From Diploptera punctata (Eukaryota; Arthropoda; Insecta; Blattodea; Blaberidae): a DNA stretch of 64,000 bases. A program made the translations under genes and the position numbers. The notes under the pieces were generated by a model. The model saw only the letters and a program-made list of their open reading frames with translations. It did no database searches and was not told the origin of the DNA. The DNA is taken from NCBI GenBank assembly GCA_030220185.1, contig JASPKZ010000426.1, positions 248,001 through 312,000 of the forward strand, read 5' to 3'. Position 1 is the stretch's first letter, and each line of letters begins with the position of its first letter. Shown piece by piece: positions 11,730 through 21,700 of this stretch.

Positions 11730-13330
11730 ATAGGAAAACAAAACATATAATTAGCAGTGAAATAATTATCAATTTAAGAAATAAATTAAGATTAGGTCGT
11801 ATCGCAGAAGGAAAAGATAAAATATGGGACATATGCAAGTAATTTTCAGAAGAATTTAGATTGCCAGGAGTGAGGCTAACAGAAATAAAAACAGCGAAAC
11901 ATGCAATTGATATGCCTATATTAAATGAACAGCAACTAGTACACACAAAGCCATATAGAATACCGGAAGCATATAGGGAAGAATCAGAGGAACAAACAAG
12001 AGCCATGTTAGAGCAAGATATTATTAGCCAAATACATCGCCTCATAATTTTCCTTTTATTTTCGTGGCAAGAAAAGGTAGATACTAGTGGGAATAAGAAA
12101 TGGGGAATTTGTACAGATTTCCGAAAAATAAATGAATATACAGGGATGGTTTTCCAATACCGAATATTCAAGAAATATTAGATCAGTTGTATAAGGCCTG
12201 ATATTTTAGTGCACTAGATTATGCGAGCGGATATTGACAAATTAATATTCGGGAAGGAGATAAAAAGAAGACCACTTTCAACACCACTGAATACATTTTG
12301 AGTTTAATCGCATTTCATGGTTTAAAGAGAGCAACCAGCAACTTTATCAAATATGAATTATGCATTAGCAGGTATGTTAGATGTTAATTGTTTTGTTTAC
12401 CTATACTCTTAATACATTCGGTGCTACGTTAGACGAACACACAAATTTGAGAAATGTATTTGGAAAAAAAAATATATATAGCGAATTCGAAGTCCAATTA
12501 GAACCGGAGATGTGAGAGTTATTAAAATTAAAGTTGCAATAATTAGGGCATGTGATAGGTGAAGAGGGGGTCAAACCTGATCCACGTAAGATACGGGCAA
12601 TGCAATTGTTCCCAGCTCCTAAAAACACGAACGATGATTTTTTTTTTGGCTTAGCTGGATATTATAGAACCTTTATACCACGTTTTAGTGAAATTGTAAA
12701 CCCATTAACGCAGCTATTGAGAAAGGAACAATATTGGGACTGGAATCAGAAATGTGAGGAAAGTTTCTATTATTTAAGGCTATTATTGACTAAGAAGCCA
12801 GTTAAAAGGTATCCAGAATTTTCGCAGCCATTTATAGTCACAGCACACGCTAGTCAAATAGCAATTGTGGCTGTATTAAGTCAGGGTGAAATCAGAGAAG
12901 ATAGACCGATAGCGCATGCCAATGGGACATTAAATCAAGCAGAGGAACGATATTCCAAGTTTGATAGGGGATTTTTTTATAGGGATGTAAATAATTAAGG
13001 ACATGTATATTAGGTAAAGGTTCGTAATTGTATACCATTAATTACTATATTACACAAAATTGAAGATTCCGAGTCAACAAACTCAAGGGATATGAGATGG
13101 GAATTAATGATGAAAGAATACTATTTCAAAGCTATTTACATGGCAGACACTAGATATAAATATCCGTTAGTGGGAGAAGTAAGTCGTCATGAGTTAACAG
13201 AGAAAAAAATTACAAAAAAATGCATGATTGTCCAGTCGGTGACCATCAAGTGATACATAGGACTTAGGAAATGGTTAAACTGTGTAAATATTGGGAAAAT
13301 ATGTTTAAAATGTAGAATGATATATTAAAG
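11730..13330 (+). pseudogene. Gypsy-like reverse transcriptase / RNase H pseudogene
   Basis: The family's RT copies element RNA into DNA. Visible in order: an entry block with HAIDMPILNEQQL at about 11908, the template-grip block KPYRIPEAYRE, CTDFRKINEYT at about 12110, then several frameshifts. The catalytic box falls at 12398-12409, where the usual YLDD reads YLYS, so both catalytic aspartates are gone. The connection block LAGYYRTFIPRFSE is at about 12650, followed by an RNase H-like region (VTAHASQIAIVAVLSQ; the usual DAS has become HAS). The tail of RNase H continues to about 13330 with further breaks. The last stretch abuts the hAT insertion. Confidence 0.82.
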
Positions 13331-13396
13331 TGTGTACAAATGCGCACAGGAGAAGGGAGAAGAAATGAAAACCCAAATGCTGATAACACACACACC

Positions 13397-13404
13397 TGCT
13401 AGAC
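13397..13404. repeat. Left 8-bp target-site duplication of hAT copy 1
   Basis: TGCTAGAC here and again at 16240-16247, immediately outside the hAT ends. It is an exact 8-bp duplication with CTAG at its centre, typical of hAT insertion. Confidence 0.85.
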
Positions 13405-14074
13405 CAGGTATGTCCAACCCGCGTCCAGCGGGCCGCTTGCGGCCCTCGATCCTATCACATGCGGCTCGCAATGATATTTGCTCTGTCATATCGCATTCGG
13501 CCGGCAGTGATATTTGTAAGTTATAGTCTAATATTATTTATGAAATAAGTAGTTCTATTTGCTATAAGATAAACTTGAAAGAGCAAGACTTTTTCTGTTT
13601 CCAACACATGTGTTTGCATAAGTTCATCCTAATCATCCTCTTACTCAAAAACATGGAGAAATCACATCCGTTTTAAGAATCATCCAGCCATATTTTTATT
13701 TATGATCCTATCTGCCGCGCATCTTTTGAAGTCTCCGCTCATTGCTGACCGCGCAGTTACTACATTCAAAGGCGGGTGCGTGCCATATGTTTTTATTATC
13801 TTTGAATTTTGTAGGTTTCAACTTAAGTTTCCATTTTGCATTTGTTAGCGAACATTGTAGTGTCAGTGTTAGTTACAGGTTTCAAGAATACATATATATT
13901 TTTTCAATGCCACCACGTTGTCTTTACGACATCCTGGTATTGTCTCCTGGCACGGCGTTATTGTAAACCGACTTGAGTTTGGGGCGCCTGCAAGGCTGAG
14001 ATACTTTGCCCCGATGATATATGATAGGTGATGATGATGATAAAGATGTGCCAAGAGAGACCTTAAACCTAAAC

Positions 14075-14157
14075 TTGATGATGATGGCCAGATGATATTG
14101 GGGAAACGTTCGGGCCTTAATGTTTCCTGACGTTTGTCTTACAGGTGAGGAAGAACT
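14075..14157 (-). mobile_element. SINE-A fragment inside hAT copy 1
   Basis: Matches the SINE-A body in reverse orientation: GATGGCCAGATGAT, CGTTCGGGCCTTAATG, TTTCCTGACGTTTGTC and TTACAGGTGAGGAAG line up with the body of the copy at 16662-17020. The surrounding 13882-14240 has no counterpart in hAT copy 2, so the whole stretch is probably an insertion whose ends I cannot place exactly. Confidence 0.65.
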
Positions 14158-14231
14158 TAATTCTGTGAGATTTATAAGTGTCAATTATGACATCGTAGTG
14201 TAGCGGCAAGAAAATGAAAGTTTCAGGCTAA

Positions 14232-14860
14232 GGGAGATCATTTCAAATGAAGTGGACAAAAAAGTACTTTTATTTACTGAATTAAACAAGAAAGCAGCGT
14301 GTTTAATTTGCTGTGAAACACTTTTAGTGCTTAAGGAGTATAAAGTAAAGCTACATTACGACATCAAACATGCGTATTCATATGATAAATTTGAGGGTAG
14401 ATTTCATGTAGACAAGGTATCCGAACTTGTAATTAAATTTTCGGGACAGCAGCTATTTTTTAAGAATGTGAGAATGTTGTAAGCCTCAATCTGTTTTCTA
14501 CCCATTTCTCTAATAAAATAGACGAGGTCTTCGAGGATCTGCAAATGGAGTGCCCTGAATTTCAATGTGCGTCAGACCTAAAAAAAATAAGTTTAATTAT
14601 GTTCCCTTAGTGGTTACAACAATTCTATCGCGACTACTTTCCCACAGAAATATATGCGGGCATTCCACACCTCTTTTCGGTAGCAAGTAGGCTCTACATA
14701 TGCGAACAAGTGTTCTCCAGGATGTAACATGTGAAGTGCGCAACGAGAATGCGAATCACTGGCAGTCGTCTTCAGAGTTCGCTTCCAGTTACTACAACAT
14801 TAATCAAACCGGATATCGGATGCCCTGTTCGTGACAGGCAGTGCCAGGTGTCGCATTGAC
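14232..14860 (+). pseudogene. hAT transposase remnant: BED-like finger plus dimerisation tail
   Basis: The family's protein binds element ends and catalyses cut-and-paste. 14232-14482 is open and shows CLICCETLLVLKEYKVKLHYDIKHA, i.e. CxxC...HxxxxH, as in the BED-type fingers of GTF2IRD2/ZBED5-like proteins. 14520-14860, in broken frames, matches the C-terminal end of such proteins: 'FEDLQMECLEFQCASDL', then YICEQVFSRM, the dimerisation block, and a terminal RQCQVS. The several hundred residues that should lie between, with the catalytic DDE core, are absent. Copy 2 has the same deletion, so it probably predates both copies. Confidence 0.75.
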
Positions 14861-14989
14861 AGGTAAAAAATTAATTATTTTCGTATAACGATTTTATCTA
14901 AATTTTAAATTAAAATTTATATAAACATACAAGGGTTAATAACACTTTATTTATATTGTTCATTTTAGATTTTAGAATTATATTATATC

Positions 14990-15085
14990 TCTGGGCCGTC
15001 CTATGAAACGCTGGAGGGAAAATTTTCTATAGGATCGTAACAGGTCCAGGCCTAATACTTGGAAGGAAGAAGAAGAAGAAGAATT
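14990..15085 (+). mobile_element. Very short LINE-C 3' end inside hAT copy 1
   Basis: About 95 bp identical in layout to the end of LINE-C (CTGGGCCGTCCTATGAAACGC ... AATACTTGGAAGGAAG and (GAA)n). AGAATTATATT on the left and AGAATTAGATT on the right look like an 11-bp target duplication with one change. It is an extreme 5' truncation. Confidence 0.85.
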
Positions 15086-15167
15086 AGATTTTAGACGAAA
15101 AATATGTAGGGCCTATATATAGGCCTATATTTAATTTTAAATGTAACTAAACCAGGATATGATTAAT

Positions 15168-16074
15168 CTAATATATAAAAATGAATGTTTGTTTGTTTGT
15201 TCGTACTTTAAGCGCGGCCATACCGTTGATCCGATTGTGATGTGGCTTTTTGCAAAATGTTCAGGAGATTCCCGGAATGAACATAGGCTATAGGAGAGTT
15301 GTGTTACTCAAATACTACACCCTTAAAAATCGTCCTTAGTAGTGTAAAACGTGAAAAAAGTAGCTCTTTGGACGATTAAATGGCTTACGCTGCCTAAACC
15401 ATAACAAATATACAAAATTAAAGTACACAGAATCGAATATCTAAAAAAAAACTCCACATAACGGCCGAGACAGCATGTGTGTCTTACGGATAACTCACAA
15501 TAACCATTTTTGTCTTTCATTGATGCCAAGAAGATCGAGACAAGTACGTAGATTCCTGTGTAAACATAGCAGCACATGACGGGTATTCTTTTACGGATAA
15601 CTTACAATAACGAATTTTGTCTTTCACAGTATGTTTATGCCAGGAAGATCGAGATAAGTACATTCCCTGCCAACACCGGGTAATCAGCACGGGGAATCTT
15701 AAAATAATTAAGGTATAAATTTTTGTCTCCACTTATTTAACTAAACATAAAACACATTTTTTATTATTGATTTCGTACATCTCAATGATGGATAAATCAT
15801 ATTTGAAGAGAAAAATTATACGCTCAGACCGGGACTTGAACCCGGTCTGAGCGTATAATTTTTCTCTTCAAATATAAAACACATTAATTGTTGTATTTGA
15901 GCTCATTTATGTCAAGAAGATCGGGATAAGTAGATTCCTGAGCAACGCTGGGTATTCAGCACGGGGTATCTAAAAAATATAAATTTGTAATTATTTTTCT
16001 TTTTTACTTATTCAACTAAACAAAAAATCACGTTAATTTTCATTTATTTAGCACGCTCGCCGAGTACTAGCTAG
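15168..16074 (+). mobile_element. Element R copy 1 (unclassified, internally repetitive)
   Basis: Starts around TAATATATAAAAATGAATG with a (GTTT)n stretch and ends at GAGTACTAGCTAG. The second copy, reversed, is at 53396-54305. Between the ends, a module of about 150-200 bp recurs: an ATCTTCTTGGCAT/ATGCCAAGAAGATCG block, a GTAGATTCCTG block, and a CAGCACGGGG(A/T)ATCT block followed by an A/T-rich spacer. No protein-coding sequence is seen. It is absent from hAT copy 2 at the matching place, so it inserted into copy 1. I do not recognise its class. Confidence 0.75.
15759..15873. mobile_element. Fold-back insertion with perfect 35-bp inverted repeat
   Basis: Arms at 15799-15833 and 15841-15875 are exact reverse complements (35/35) around the 7-nt loop ACTTGAA. 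The arm tips at the loop read GACCGGG/CCCGGTC, so the hairpin centre spells a tRNA T-arm (GGGACTTGAACCC). Flanks ATAAAACACATT at 15747-15758 and 15874-15885 are a 12-bp direct repeat overlapping the outermost arm base pairs, as expected of a target-site duplication. So a ~115-bp hairpin-forming sequence inserted into element R. Perfect arms imply a recent origin. Confidence 0.85.
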
Positions 16075-16239
16075 TAATTTAATAAAAATAACATGTAAAT
16101 GTATTAGCTGTTTTATATTTAAATTATTGGTTTATCTTAGATTCTATTTAATACGGTAAAAAAAATCGGATCATGTGGCCCGCAAACCAATTCACCTTAA
16201 CGACAGTGGCCCTTTTCCATAAAAGGATGGACACGCCTC

Positions 16240-16247
16240 TGCTAGAC
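16240..16247. repeat. Right 8-bp target-site duplication of hAT copy 1
   Basis: TGCTAGAC, identical to 13397-13404. Confidence 0.85.
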
Positions 16248-16254
16248 CACGGGT

Positions 16255-17400
16255 TAAGATTGCTTTAAATAATGTCGGTTAAATGAGGGATACGGAATAT
16301 GAGAATCAATATTTATTGGCACGTCAGGACCTGTTAACAAAATATTTATTAGAACTTCCTTTAAAATCAATTACATTAGAGGAGGAATTTAAACAGTTAT
16401 GAAGGAAATTATTTTTAAATACGGCATTCCAATAGAACTACATACTGACCAAGAATCATAATTTTTGAATGATGTATTGACGGAATTAAATAAATTATTG
16501 GGTATTAAGTATATACATAGGATTGTATATCGACCATAAAGTAATGGCAAATTAAAAAGGAGTTATAAGGTACTTGTATATTATATAAGGATCTACATAT
16601 ATAATAAACCGAATGGATGGGATAAGTGGGCGTCCCATGCCACTTTGGTTTATAACACCATCCATCCATCCATAGTAATTCTGCCCGAAGGCAGGTCCTT
16701 CACTGCAATCATAGCATTTTCATGCTATGCTTGCAGCTTTACTAGGGAATTGTGTAGGTGTGGTAGCTTCCCGTTGCTTTCCACACCGGTGAAAGATGAT
16801 GATGATAATGATAATGGTAAGGATGATAATGATAATGATAAGGATGATGGCCATATGATTTCGGGGACCATTTGGGCCTTAAAGTTTTCCTGACATTTGT
16901 CTTACAGGTGAGGAAAAACCCCGATAAAAACCTCACCCAGAAAAACTGCCCCGACCGGGGATCGAACCCGGGCCCGCTGCGTGACAAGGCAGCACGATAC
17001 CTCGAGACCACAGCGGTGGATTATAACACCATATAGAGGCTAATTTCACGCCTTTTGAACCATTGTACGGTAGAATTGTTCATCTACCAGGTATAATACA
17101 ACAAAAGCCAAAACCGTTACATAATTATCAAAATAACGTAAAAGTTATGAAAAAGCAATTCCAAAAATTATGAAATGTAACTAATGAAATTTTGCAGGAG
17201 AAAAACATTACAACTGCTGAACGCAGAAATAAAGAAACGAAGTCTTTAAAAATAAAGGCCGGAGATCTTGTGTATTTGTTGAGAAACAAGAGTCACAATT
17301 TAGAATTCAAATGGATGGGTCCATACAAAATTCTGCAAGTTATTAATGTTAAGTTAACATACGGGGACAGAAAAATGGTTAATAACGTCTGATTAGTGAT
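16255..17400 (+). pseudogene. Gypsy-like integrase pseudogene split by SINE-A
   Basis: The family's integrase inserts the cDNA into host DNA. The first half (16255-16649) shows QDLLTKY, with the first acidic residue of the D,D35E core, and FKYGIPIELHTDQES with the second. The stretch that should hold the Glu reads SNGKLKRS, where the family has NGxxER, so the catalytic Glu appears replaced by Lys. After the SINE (resuming at 17033) come the PFELLYGR-like region in broken frames and an open stretch at 17192-17392 with GDLVYLLRNKSHNLEFKWMGPYKI, the C-terminal barrel seen in Gypsy integrases. Stops and frameshifts throughout. Confidence 0.8.
16662..17020 (-). mobile_element. SINE-A copy 3 inside the Gypsy-like integrase
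   Basis: Complete copy in reverse orientation. The tRNA-like head ends at 17020 (TCCACCGCTGTGGTCTCGAGG on the minus strand), the B box GGTTCGATCCC lies at about 16960-16971, and the tail with (GGAT)n is at the left. Exact 12-bp target duplication TTATAACACCAT at 16650-16661 and 17021-17032. The clean join of integrase sequence around it confirms the limits at base resolution. Confidence 0.96.
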
Positions 17401-17766
17401 AACACGTAGGGAGGCCAAAATTTGCATGATCTGTTACACTGCAGAATGTGGGAGAGGAAACATCTCATAATATAAAGTTTAATCATATACCTATGTCAAT
17501 ATCATGTATGTACGGAAGAAAATAAACTTAAAATTGAATCGGTTGTAAAATCAACAGGAATTTATTTTCAAAATACAGTAGAAAAAACAGTAATACTCGA
17601 AGTAGTGGAAATTTATAACATATGTCGAATTTCAGCCTATATCTAATCAAATTCCTAGAATTAGGAGCTTGCAAAATAAATTCCAACCATTGTCTGATCA
17701 CATAAAGTAACACACCACACTATGGTATCATTTATCAGACTCCGAATCAGGAACTGAATACATCAA

Positions 17767-17770
<4 letters not shown>
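17401..17770. other. Downstream of Gypsy-like pol, no clear gene
   Basis: Follows the end of integrase. No recognisable motif; stops in all frames within about 60 codons. It may be the start of a third (env-like) region of the element, but nothing in the sequence proves that. Confidence 0.3.
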
Positions 17771-17832
<62 letters not shown>

Positions 17833-17863
17833 CATACATTTGTCTCAGTATGTGCTCGCGCGA

Positions 17864-17911
<48 letters not shown>
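17771..17911. repeat. Two (TA)n tracts
   Basis: Perfect TA runs at about 17771-17826 and 17872-17911 are separated by about 45 bp of unique sequence. The second run directly adjoins the tRNA-like unit. Confidence 0.95.
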
Positions 17912-17913
<2 letters not shown>

Positions 17914-18031
17914 TATGATAAGAAAAATAAATGCCTGGACGGGATTCGAACCCGGATCTCTGAGTATGTACCTCAGCGTGATATCCATTACACTACCAGG
18001 CGAATCCAATTCAAACTCTTATTTTTCTTAT
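17911..18031 (-). mobile_element. tRNA-like unit bounded by inverted repeats, copy 1
   Basis: On the minus strand a nearly complete cloverleaf can be drawn (about 18002 to 17932): acceptor GCCTGG/CCAGGC, A box TAGTGTAATGG, D stem GTG/CAC, anticodon stem CTGAG/CTCAG around loop GTACATA, B box GGTTCGAATCC. The unit is enclosed by the perfect 13-bp inverted repeat ATAAGAAAAATAA (17918-17930) / TTATTTTTCTTAT (18019-18031). A SINE does not normally have terminal inverted repeats, so this is an unusual element or a fused structure. I do not call it a working tRNA gene. Confidence 0.75.
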
Positions 18032-18220
18032 AGGCCCTATATGTATTAGGCCTATACTCTCCATTATTACTAGATGTCGCGAAAACACTGTCTTCACTGC
18101 CATCTAGTAGCTGACTATATCAAGTAAGCAAATTAAAGAGAATATTTATTTTACTTTATAGCAGTAACGCTTTATCGATGTTATAATTAAATCTTTAACA
18201 TTGAGCAATGCAAGCTTAAT
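18032..18220. repeat. Spacer module shared with the 46 kb locus
   Basis: CTCCATTATTACTAGATGTCGCG through GAGCAATGCAAGCTTAAT here aligns along its whole length with 46076-46236. The two loci therefore share the composite [tRNA-like unit][~190 bp spacer][ATGATAAGAAAAA end]. A scrap of the same spacer (ATTTTACTTTAAAGCAGTAACGC) also occurs at about 45350-45376. Confidence 0.85.
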
Positions 18221-18366
18221 ATGGTATGATAAGAAAAAAAAATATATATAAATAAGTGTTTGAATTGGATTCGCCTGGTAGTGTAATTGATATCACGATG
18301 AGGTAGAGACTCAGAGATCCGGGTTCGAATCCCGTCCAGGAATTTATTTTTCTTATCATACCATAT
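18219..18366 (+). mobile_element. tRNA-like unit bounded by inverted repeats, copy 2
   Basis: Perfect 18-bp terminal inverted repeats ATGGTATGATAAGAAAAA (18221-18238) and its complement (18347-18364); two further bases also pair. The interior (18270-18340) is the same tRNA-like sequence as copy 1 in the opposite orientation: A box TAGTGTAATTG, B box GGTTCGAATCC. Flanked by (TA)n on the right. Confidence 0.82.
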
Positions 18367-19450
18367 ATATATATATATGAAACTAATAGTGGAATTAAAA
18401 ACATTGTTAAGTTTTGATGAATTATGACTACAACGAATAAGGGAGACGGGCATTTTAATTGTAGATGATGGAATCAAACTGAAAGAAAATAGCCAAGGAT
18501 GAATGAAATGCAAAAAGAAAACATCACATTTTTAAAATCCAGTTTGATAGCTATAAAAACGTGTATAAAACATTGCATAATATGTACAACATATTGAGGT
18601 TAACAATAAATAATCAGTCAAGTGTAATGCAGGAAGAATTGAGTGATATGCTAAGCCATGCCGAAAAAATCAATGGTTAGGGATATAGAATTTATGCAAT
18701 TAGATTTACTGATAAGCAAACAGCTTCTAATTGATGATTGTATATATGAATCGGGAGATCAATTACAGCCGGAAATAATATGTTAGACACAAATTAGAAA
18801 CTTATGCATTTATTTAAAAGTAAATGTATTGCCTTTTAATAATATGAGCATGTTAAAATTAATGAATGTTGTAATCTATGGATATAATATAAGATAGTGT
18901 ACTTGTTACGTATTCCAGTGCTTGAGGAAAATATTTATAATTTGTATAAGGCAATTAGTTTTCCTCATGTATTAAAATAATGATGTAATGGAACTCATGT
19001 TTATCACAGTAGATTGCTTTAGGGCGTTGGAAACAGAGTTGAAATTTCCAGAAATTATGTGACAGGACACGCCTCCTTATTGGAAGTATGATTAACATTA
19101 AACCTTCGACAGACTATGTCACCCCACACATGTCGTGGGAAATGTTTGCAAATCAAATTTCGCCAAACACATTTCAGAAAGCGGCTACAGTTCCAACAAT
19201 GTCGATAATACAATGTAAATTATACACAGAGAAAACAAGATACACAAAAGTCACATTTTAAAAGAAATCAAAATTTTCAAGGAGACCAAGAATACAAACA
19301 TCGTAAACGAAAATATGCCTAATGAGCAAAACAACTTACTAGACATATACAGATAATTCAATACTACACTACTGAAAATGAAGCATGCTTCGAAAGGCCT
19401 ACAGTGAAATCAACGGAAACAATATTTAGTTGTGGAGGACGGTAATATAC
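18367..19450. other. Uncertain 3' part of the Gypsy-like element
   Basis: Continues on the plus strand with short frames, such as one reading ENITFLKSSLIAIKT at about 18520, which has the heptad-like look of a retroviral-type envelope stalk. No cleavage site, membrane anchor or second LTR could be identified. Env remnant or unrelated DNA are both possible. Confidence 0.25.
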
Positions 19451-19652
19451 AAGGTTAAAAAATATTATAATTTAACATTTGAATTAAATCATTGTTAATG
19501 TCGCTATTGTAACAATTATATTTACCGCATTCAGGGTTTGTTTTAGGTGATTTCAATTTATTGCATTGAATAGACCGTGATGCGCAGACGTCTGCGCAAA
19601 AGCAACAACCTCTAAAAAGTTTGTTTATAATATTAATCATATCGAGTTTTAC

Positions 19653-20038
19653 CATGGCTCAGCGCACACACAAGGACATAGGCACAAGGAAATCTCTCCT
19701 TGCACTGGTAAACGTTGCAGGTTTTTCTGCTCGTGAGGCTGGAAAGCTCAGAGGTGGGTGATATTATCCAGGGAAGGGATTGAAAACCGTCGTGTTGGTT
19801 CAGGAAGAAGACGTGTTTCCACTCCCCAAGAAAATGAAGTTTCAATTCTAGAAGCTCGTAGGAAACCCCATCCAAACTGCTTCTCAAATTAAAGCAAATT
19901 CTCAATTCCATGGATCAGTTCGGACAGCTCTACGGCGATTAAATAATGCAGAAAGTTTTGCACGGACAGCAGCAAAGAAGGAACACCTGACAGACAATCA
20001 CAGATTGTTTGGGCTCGCCATTGCAGAGGAAAATGCCA
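19653..20038 (+). pseudogene. Tc1-like transposase, N-terminal half, truncated
   Basis: Starts at the Met at 19653 and runs in broken frames: RTHKDIGTRKSLLALV and FSAREAGK (first helix-turn-helix), then a linker with GSGRRRVSTPQE-like text, then QTASQIKA, SVRTALRRLNNA and KEHLTDNHRLF, the second DNA-binding part and the entry to the catalytic domain. It stops abruptly at AEENAN (20038), where the sequence switches to a different transposase on the other strand. The DDE residues are absent. Confidence 0.75.
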
Positions 20039-20039
20039 A

Positions 20040-20935
20040 CCTTGTTTCCGATTTCATTCCTAATATTTTGTTTTAGTTCTTCCAATGTATGAGGATTTGT
20101 CTCGTAAACTTTGTCTTTCAGGTTACCCCACAATAAATTGCATACTATTAGATCAGGGGAGCGAGAGGGCCATACACCAGCACTAATCACTATCTTGAAA
20201 CACTTCCCTAATTGTATGCATGGACTCCTCTGCTGTATGAGCTGTAGCAGAATATTGTTGAAACCACCAATATGAATTCCCTTCTTCTGTCAGTTTCGAA
20301 ACAAATGGGGTCAAAAATGTCATTTCGTTACCTCTCCGCATTTACAGTCTGCTCGTAAAATATTAGACCGATTATGCGTCTAGCGCTAACAGCATACCGA
20401 ATTCCAACTTTCAGATCATAATGAGTGATTTCTTGAACGCGATGTGGATTTTCAGATGCCCAGTACCGATTTTTATGAGTGTTGGCAAGGCCATTTAGGT
20501 GGAACCACGCCTCGTCGAAAAAGAACAGAAGCCGTGGATCACTTAAACCGTCATTCACTGATTATAGAAACAGTTTACAATAATGCATTCGTGATACTGA
20601 GTCATCTTGTTTTAAACAATGGACACGTGTACTCTTATAAGGTTCTAGTTCTATTAATTTAGTTGCTCTATGTGCTGAAGACTCTTAAATTCCCACCTTT
20701 TGTACTAATTTTGGTATGGATTTTGTTGGTGTACGTTCAAAACTTTCGTCTAACTTTTTCTCTGTTAAAACTGTACATTTACGATTTCGTTTTTCCTGTT
20801 TAACACAGAACCAGTGGTTTCGAATTTCTTCACAATCTAGCGAATTGTAAATCTGGAAAAAGGCATATCACCAGGGAACTTTTGAATATACTCTGTGTGA
20901 ACACGGCTTGGGGATTCACATTAAAATTAATTTTT
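20040..20935 (-). pseudogene. Tc1/mariner-superfamily transposase (DUF4817 type), decayed
   Basis: Minus strand. N-terminal part at about 20935-20740 in broken frames (VYTEYIQKFPGDMPF, RFTIRQIVKKF), then an open stretch 20558-20328 with FFFDEAWFHLNG, which carries a catalytic aspartate, and NRYWASENPH. Then WWFQQYS, and at 20190-20040 SRSPDLIVCNLLWGNLKDKVY, the block with the second catalytic Asp region and the C-terminal domain. This is the insect transposase type with an N-terminal DUF4817 helix-turn-helix. Several stops. Its C-terminal end abuts the truncated Tc1-like sequence at 20038. Confidence 0.78.
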
Positions 20936-21529
20936 ACACACAAAAATGCGTAGCGCTAGATTAAATCGCCTGTTCATATTGCTGGATCATACAGTACTGT
21001 AGAGTGCCGCTGATATCAGATGCGTGCGCTCAAAGACAGCCGGTAATGGGGAAATGTAGCAAGAGCTCGGGAGAGGCGAAACGTTTTGTGTCCGTTAGGT
21101 TATAAATGAAGAACCCTGTATAAGTTTGAATAAATACTTTGTGTAGTACCTATGATAATTCGTATATTAATTTGGACAGCTAAGGTACGTCGATATTCTA
21201 CCTTATCCTGAATTAAAAACACCAATCACCTAACTATCATCAATCATTACCTACTACATCATTATCGATTATCCAACATACATAATTAAATACCAAACCA
21301 ATAACTATTAATCCTTTTAACCAACCAACCTCTACCGACCCACATTTACATAATTATGGTCATGTTATTGTAAAGTATAGCATTATGTCATGTCTTAAAG
21401 CCAGGAGTAGAGTTACGGCTCTTCGAATGCCAAAGGCATTTCCTGTACTAAAGTCTCCATGCTTTTGGGAATCCTAGGGTTTTTCCTTTGTTTCTCTTAT
21501 CCCGATTTAATATAGTTTATACTTAGGTT

Positions 21530-21700
21530 CGTCCACCGCATTGGTCCCAAGTTAGCTTCGCTGCCTCGAATGCAGCGATCATGGGTTAGATATGGTCGTG
21601 ACTAGTTTTCTTGTTGAGGTTTATTTCGGGGTTTTTCCTGATCTGAAAGACAAATTTAGGGAATCTTTAAGGCCCAAACGGTCCACGAATAAAATCATTA
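21530..21700 (+). mobile_element. Degenerate SINE-A copy
   Basis: GTCCACCGCATTGGTCCC matches the SINE-A head, a decayed A-box region and a B-box-like GGTTAGATATGG follow, then GTTTATTTCGGGGTTTTTCCTGATCTGAAAGAC and AAGGCCCAAACGGTCC match the body. The tail is missing. Clearly older than copies 1-4. Confidence 0.8.

Larger units (their letters stand above)
13405..16239 (+). mobile_element. hAT element copy 1 (GTF2IRD2/Charlie-like), decayed
   Basis: Ends are CAGGTATGTCC at the left and, reverse-complemented, GAGGCGTGTCC at the right; with copy 2 they give a terminal consensus CAGGCGTGTCC. Subterminal GGGCCGC/GGCCCGC motifs occur on both sides. Inside are remains of a hAT protein: a C2H2/BED-like zinc finger (14232-14482) and, further on, the C-terminal dimerisation region (14520-14860). 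The central catalytic domain is missing. It carries later insertions: a SINE-A scrap, a LINE-C 3' scrap and element R with a fold-back inside it. An exact 8-bp target duplication flanks it, and it interrupts the Gypsy-like pol. Confidence 0.88.
9660..19050 (+). mobile_element. Decayed Gypsy/Ty3-like LTR element with nested insertions
   Basis: Gag, protease, RT, RNase H and integrase remains follow in Gypsy order on the plus strand, and every domain carries stops or frameshifts. The pol sequence is split by a complete hAT insertion (13405-16239) between RNase H and integrase, and by SINE-A copy 3 (16662-17020) within integrase. Removing both brings the pol frame back into order, which shows they arrived later. 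I could not define LTRs, a primer-binding site or the target duplication. The right-hand limit is a guess. Confidence 0.8.

Noticed and set aside
17932..18002. Functional tRNA gene
   Set aside because: The cloverleaf is good, but the three copies sit in repeated elements with inverted repeats, and the 3' end lacks a T-run at the usual place. Treated as a mobile tRNA-like unit.
18500..18780. Envelope gene of the Gypsy-like element
   Set aside because: Only a helical-looking stretch is present; no signal peptide, cleavage site or anchor. Left as uncertain 3' part.
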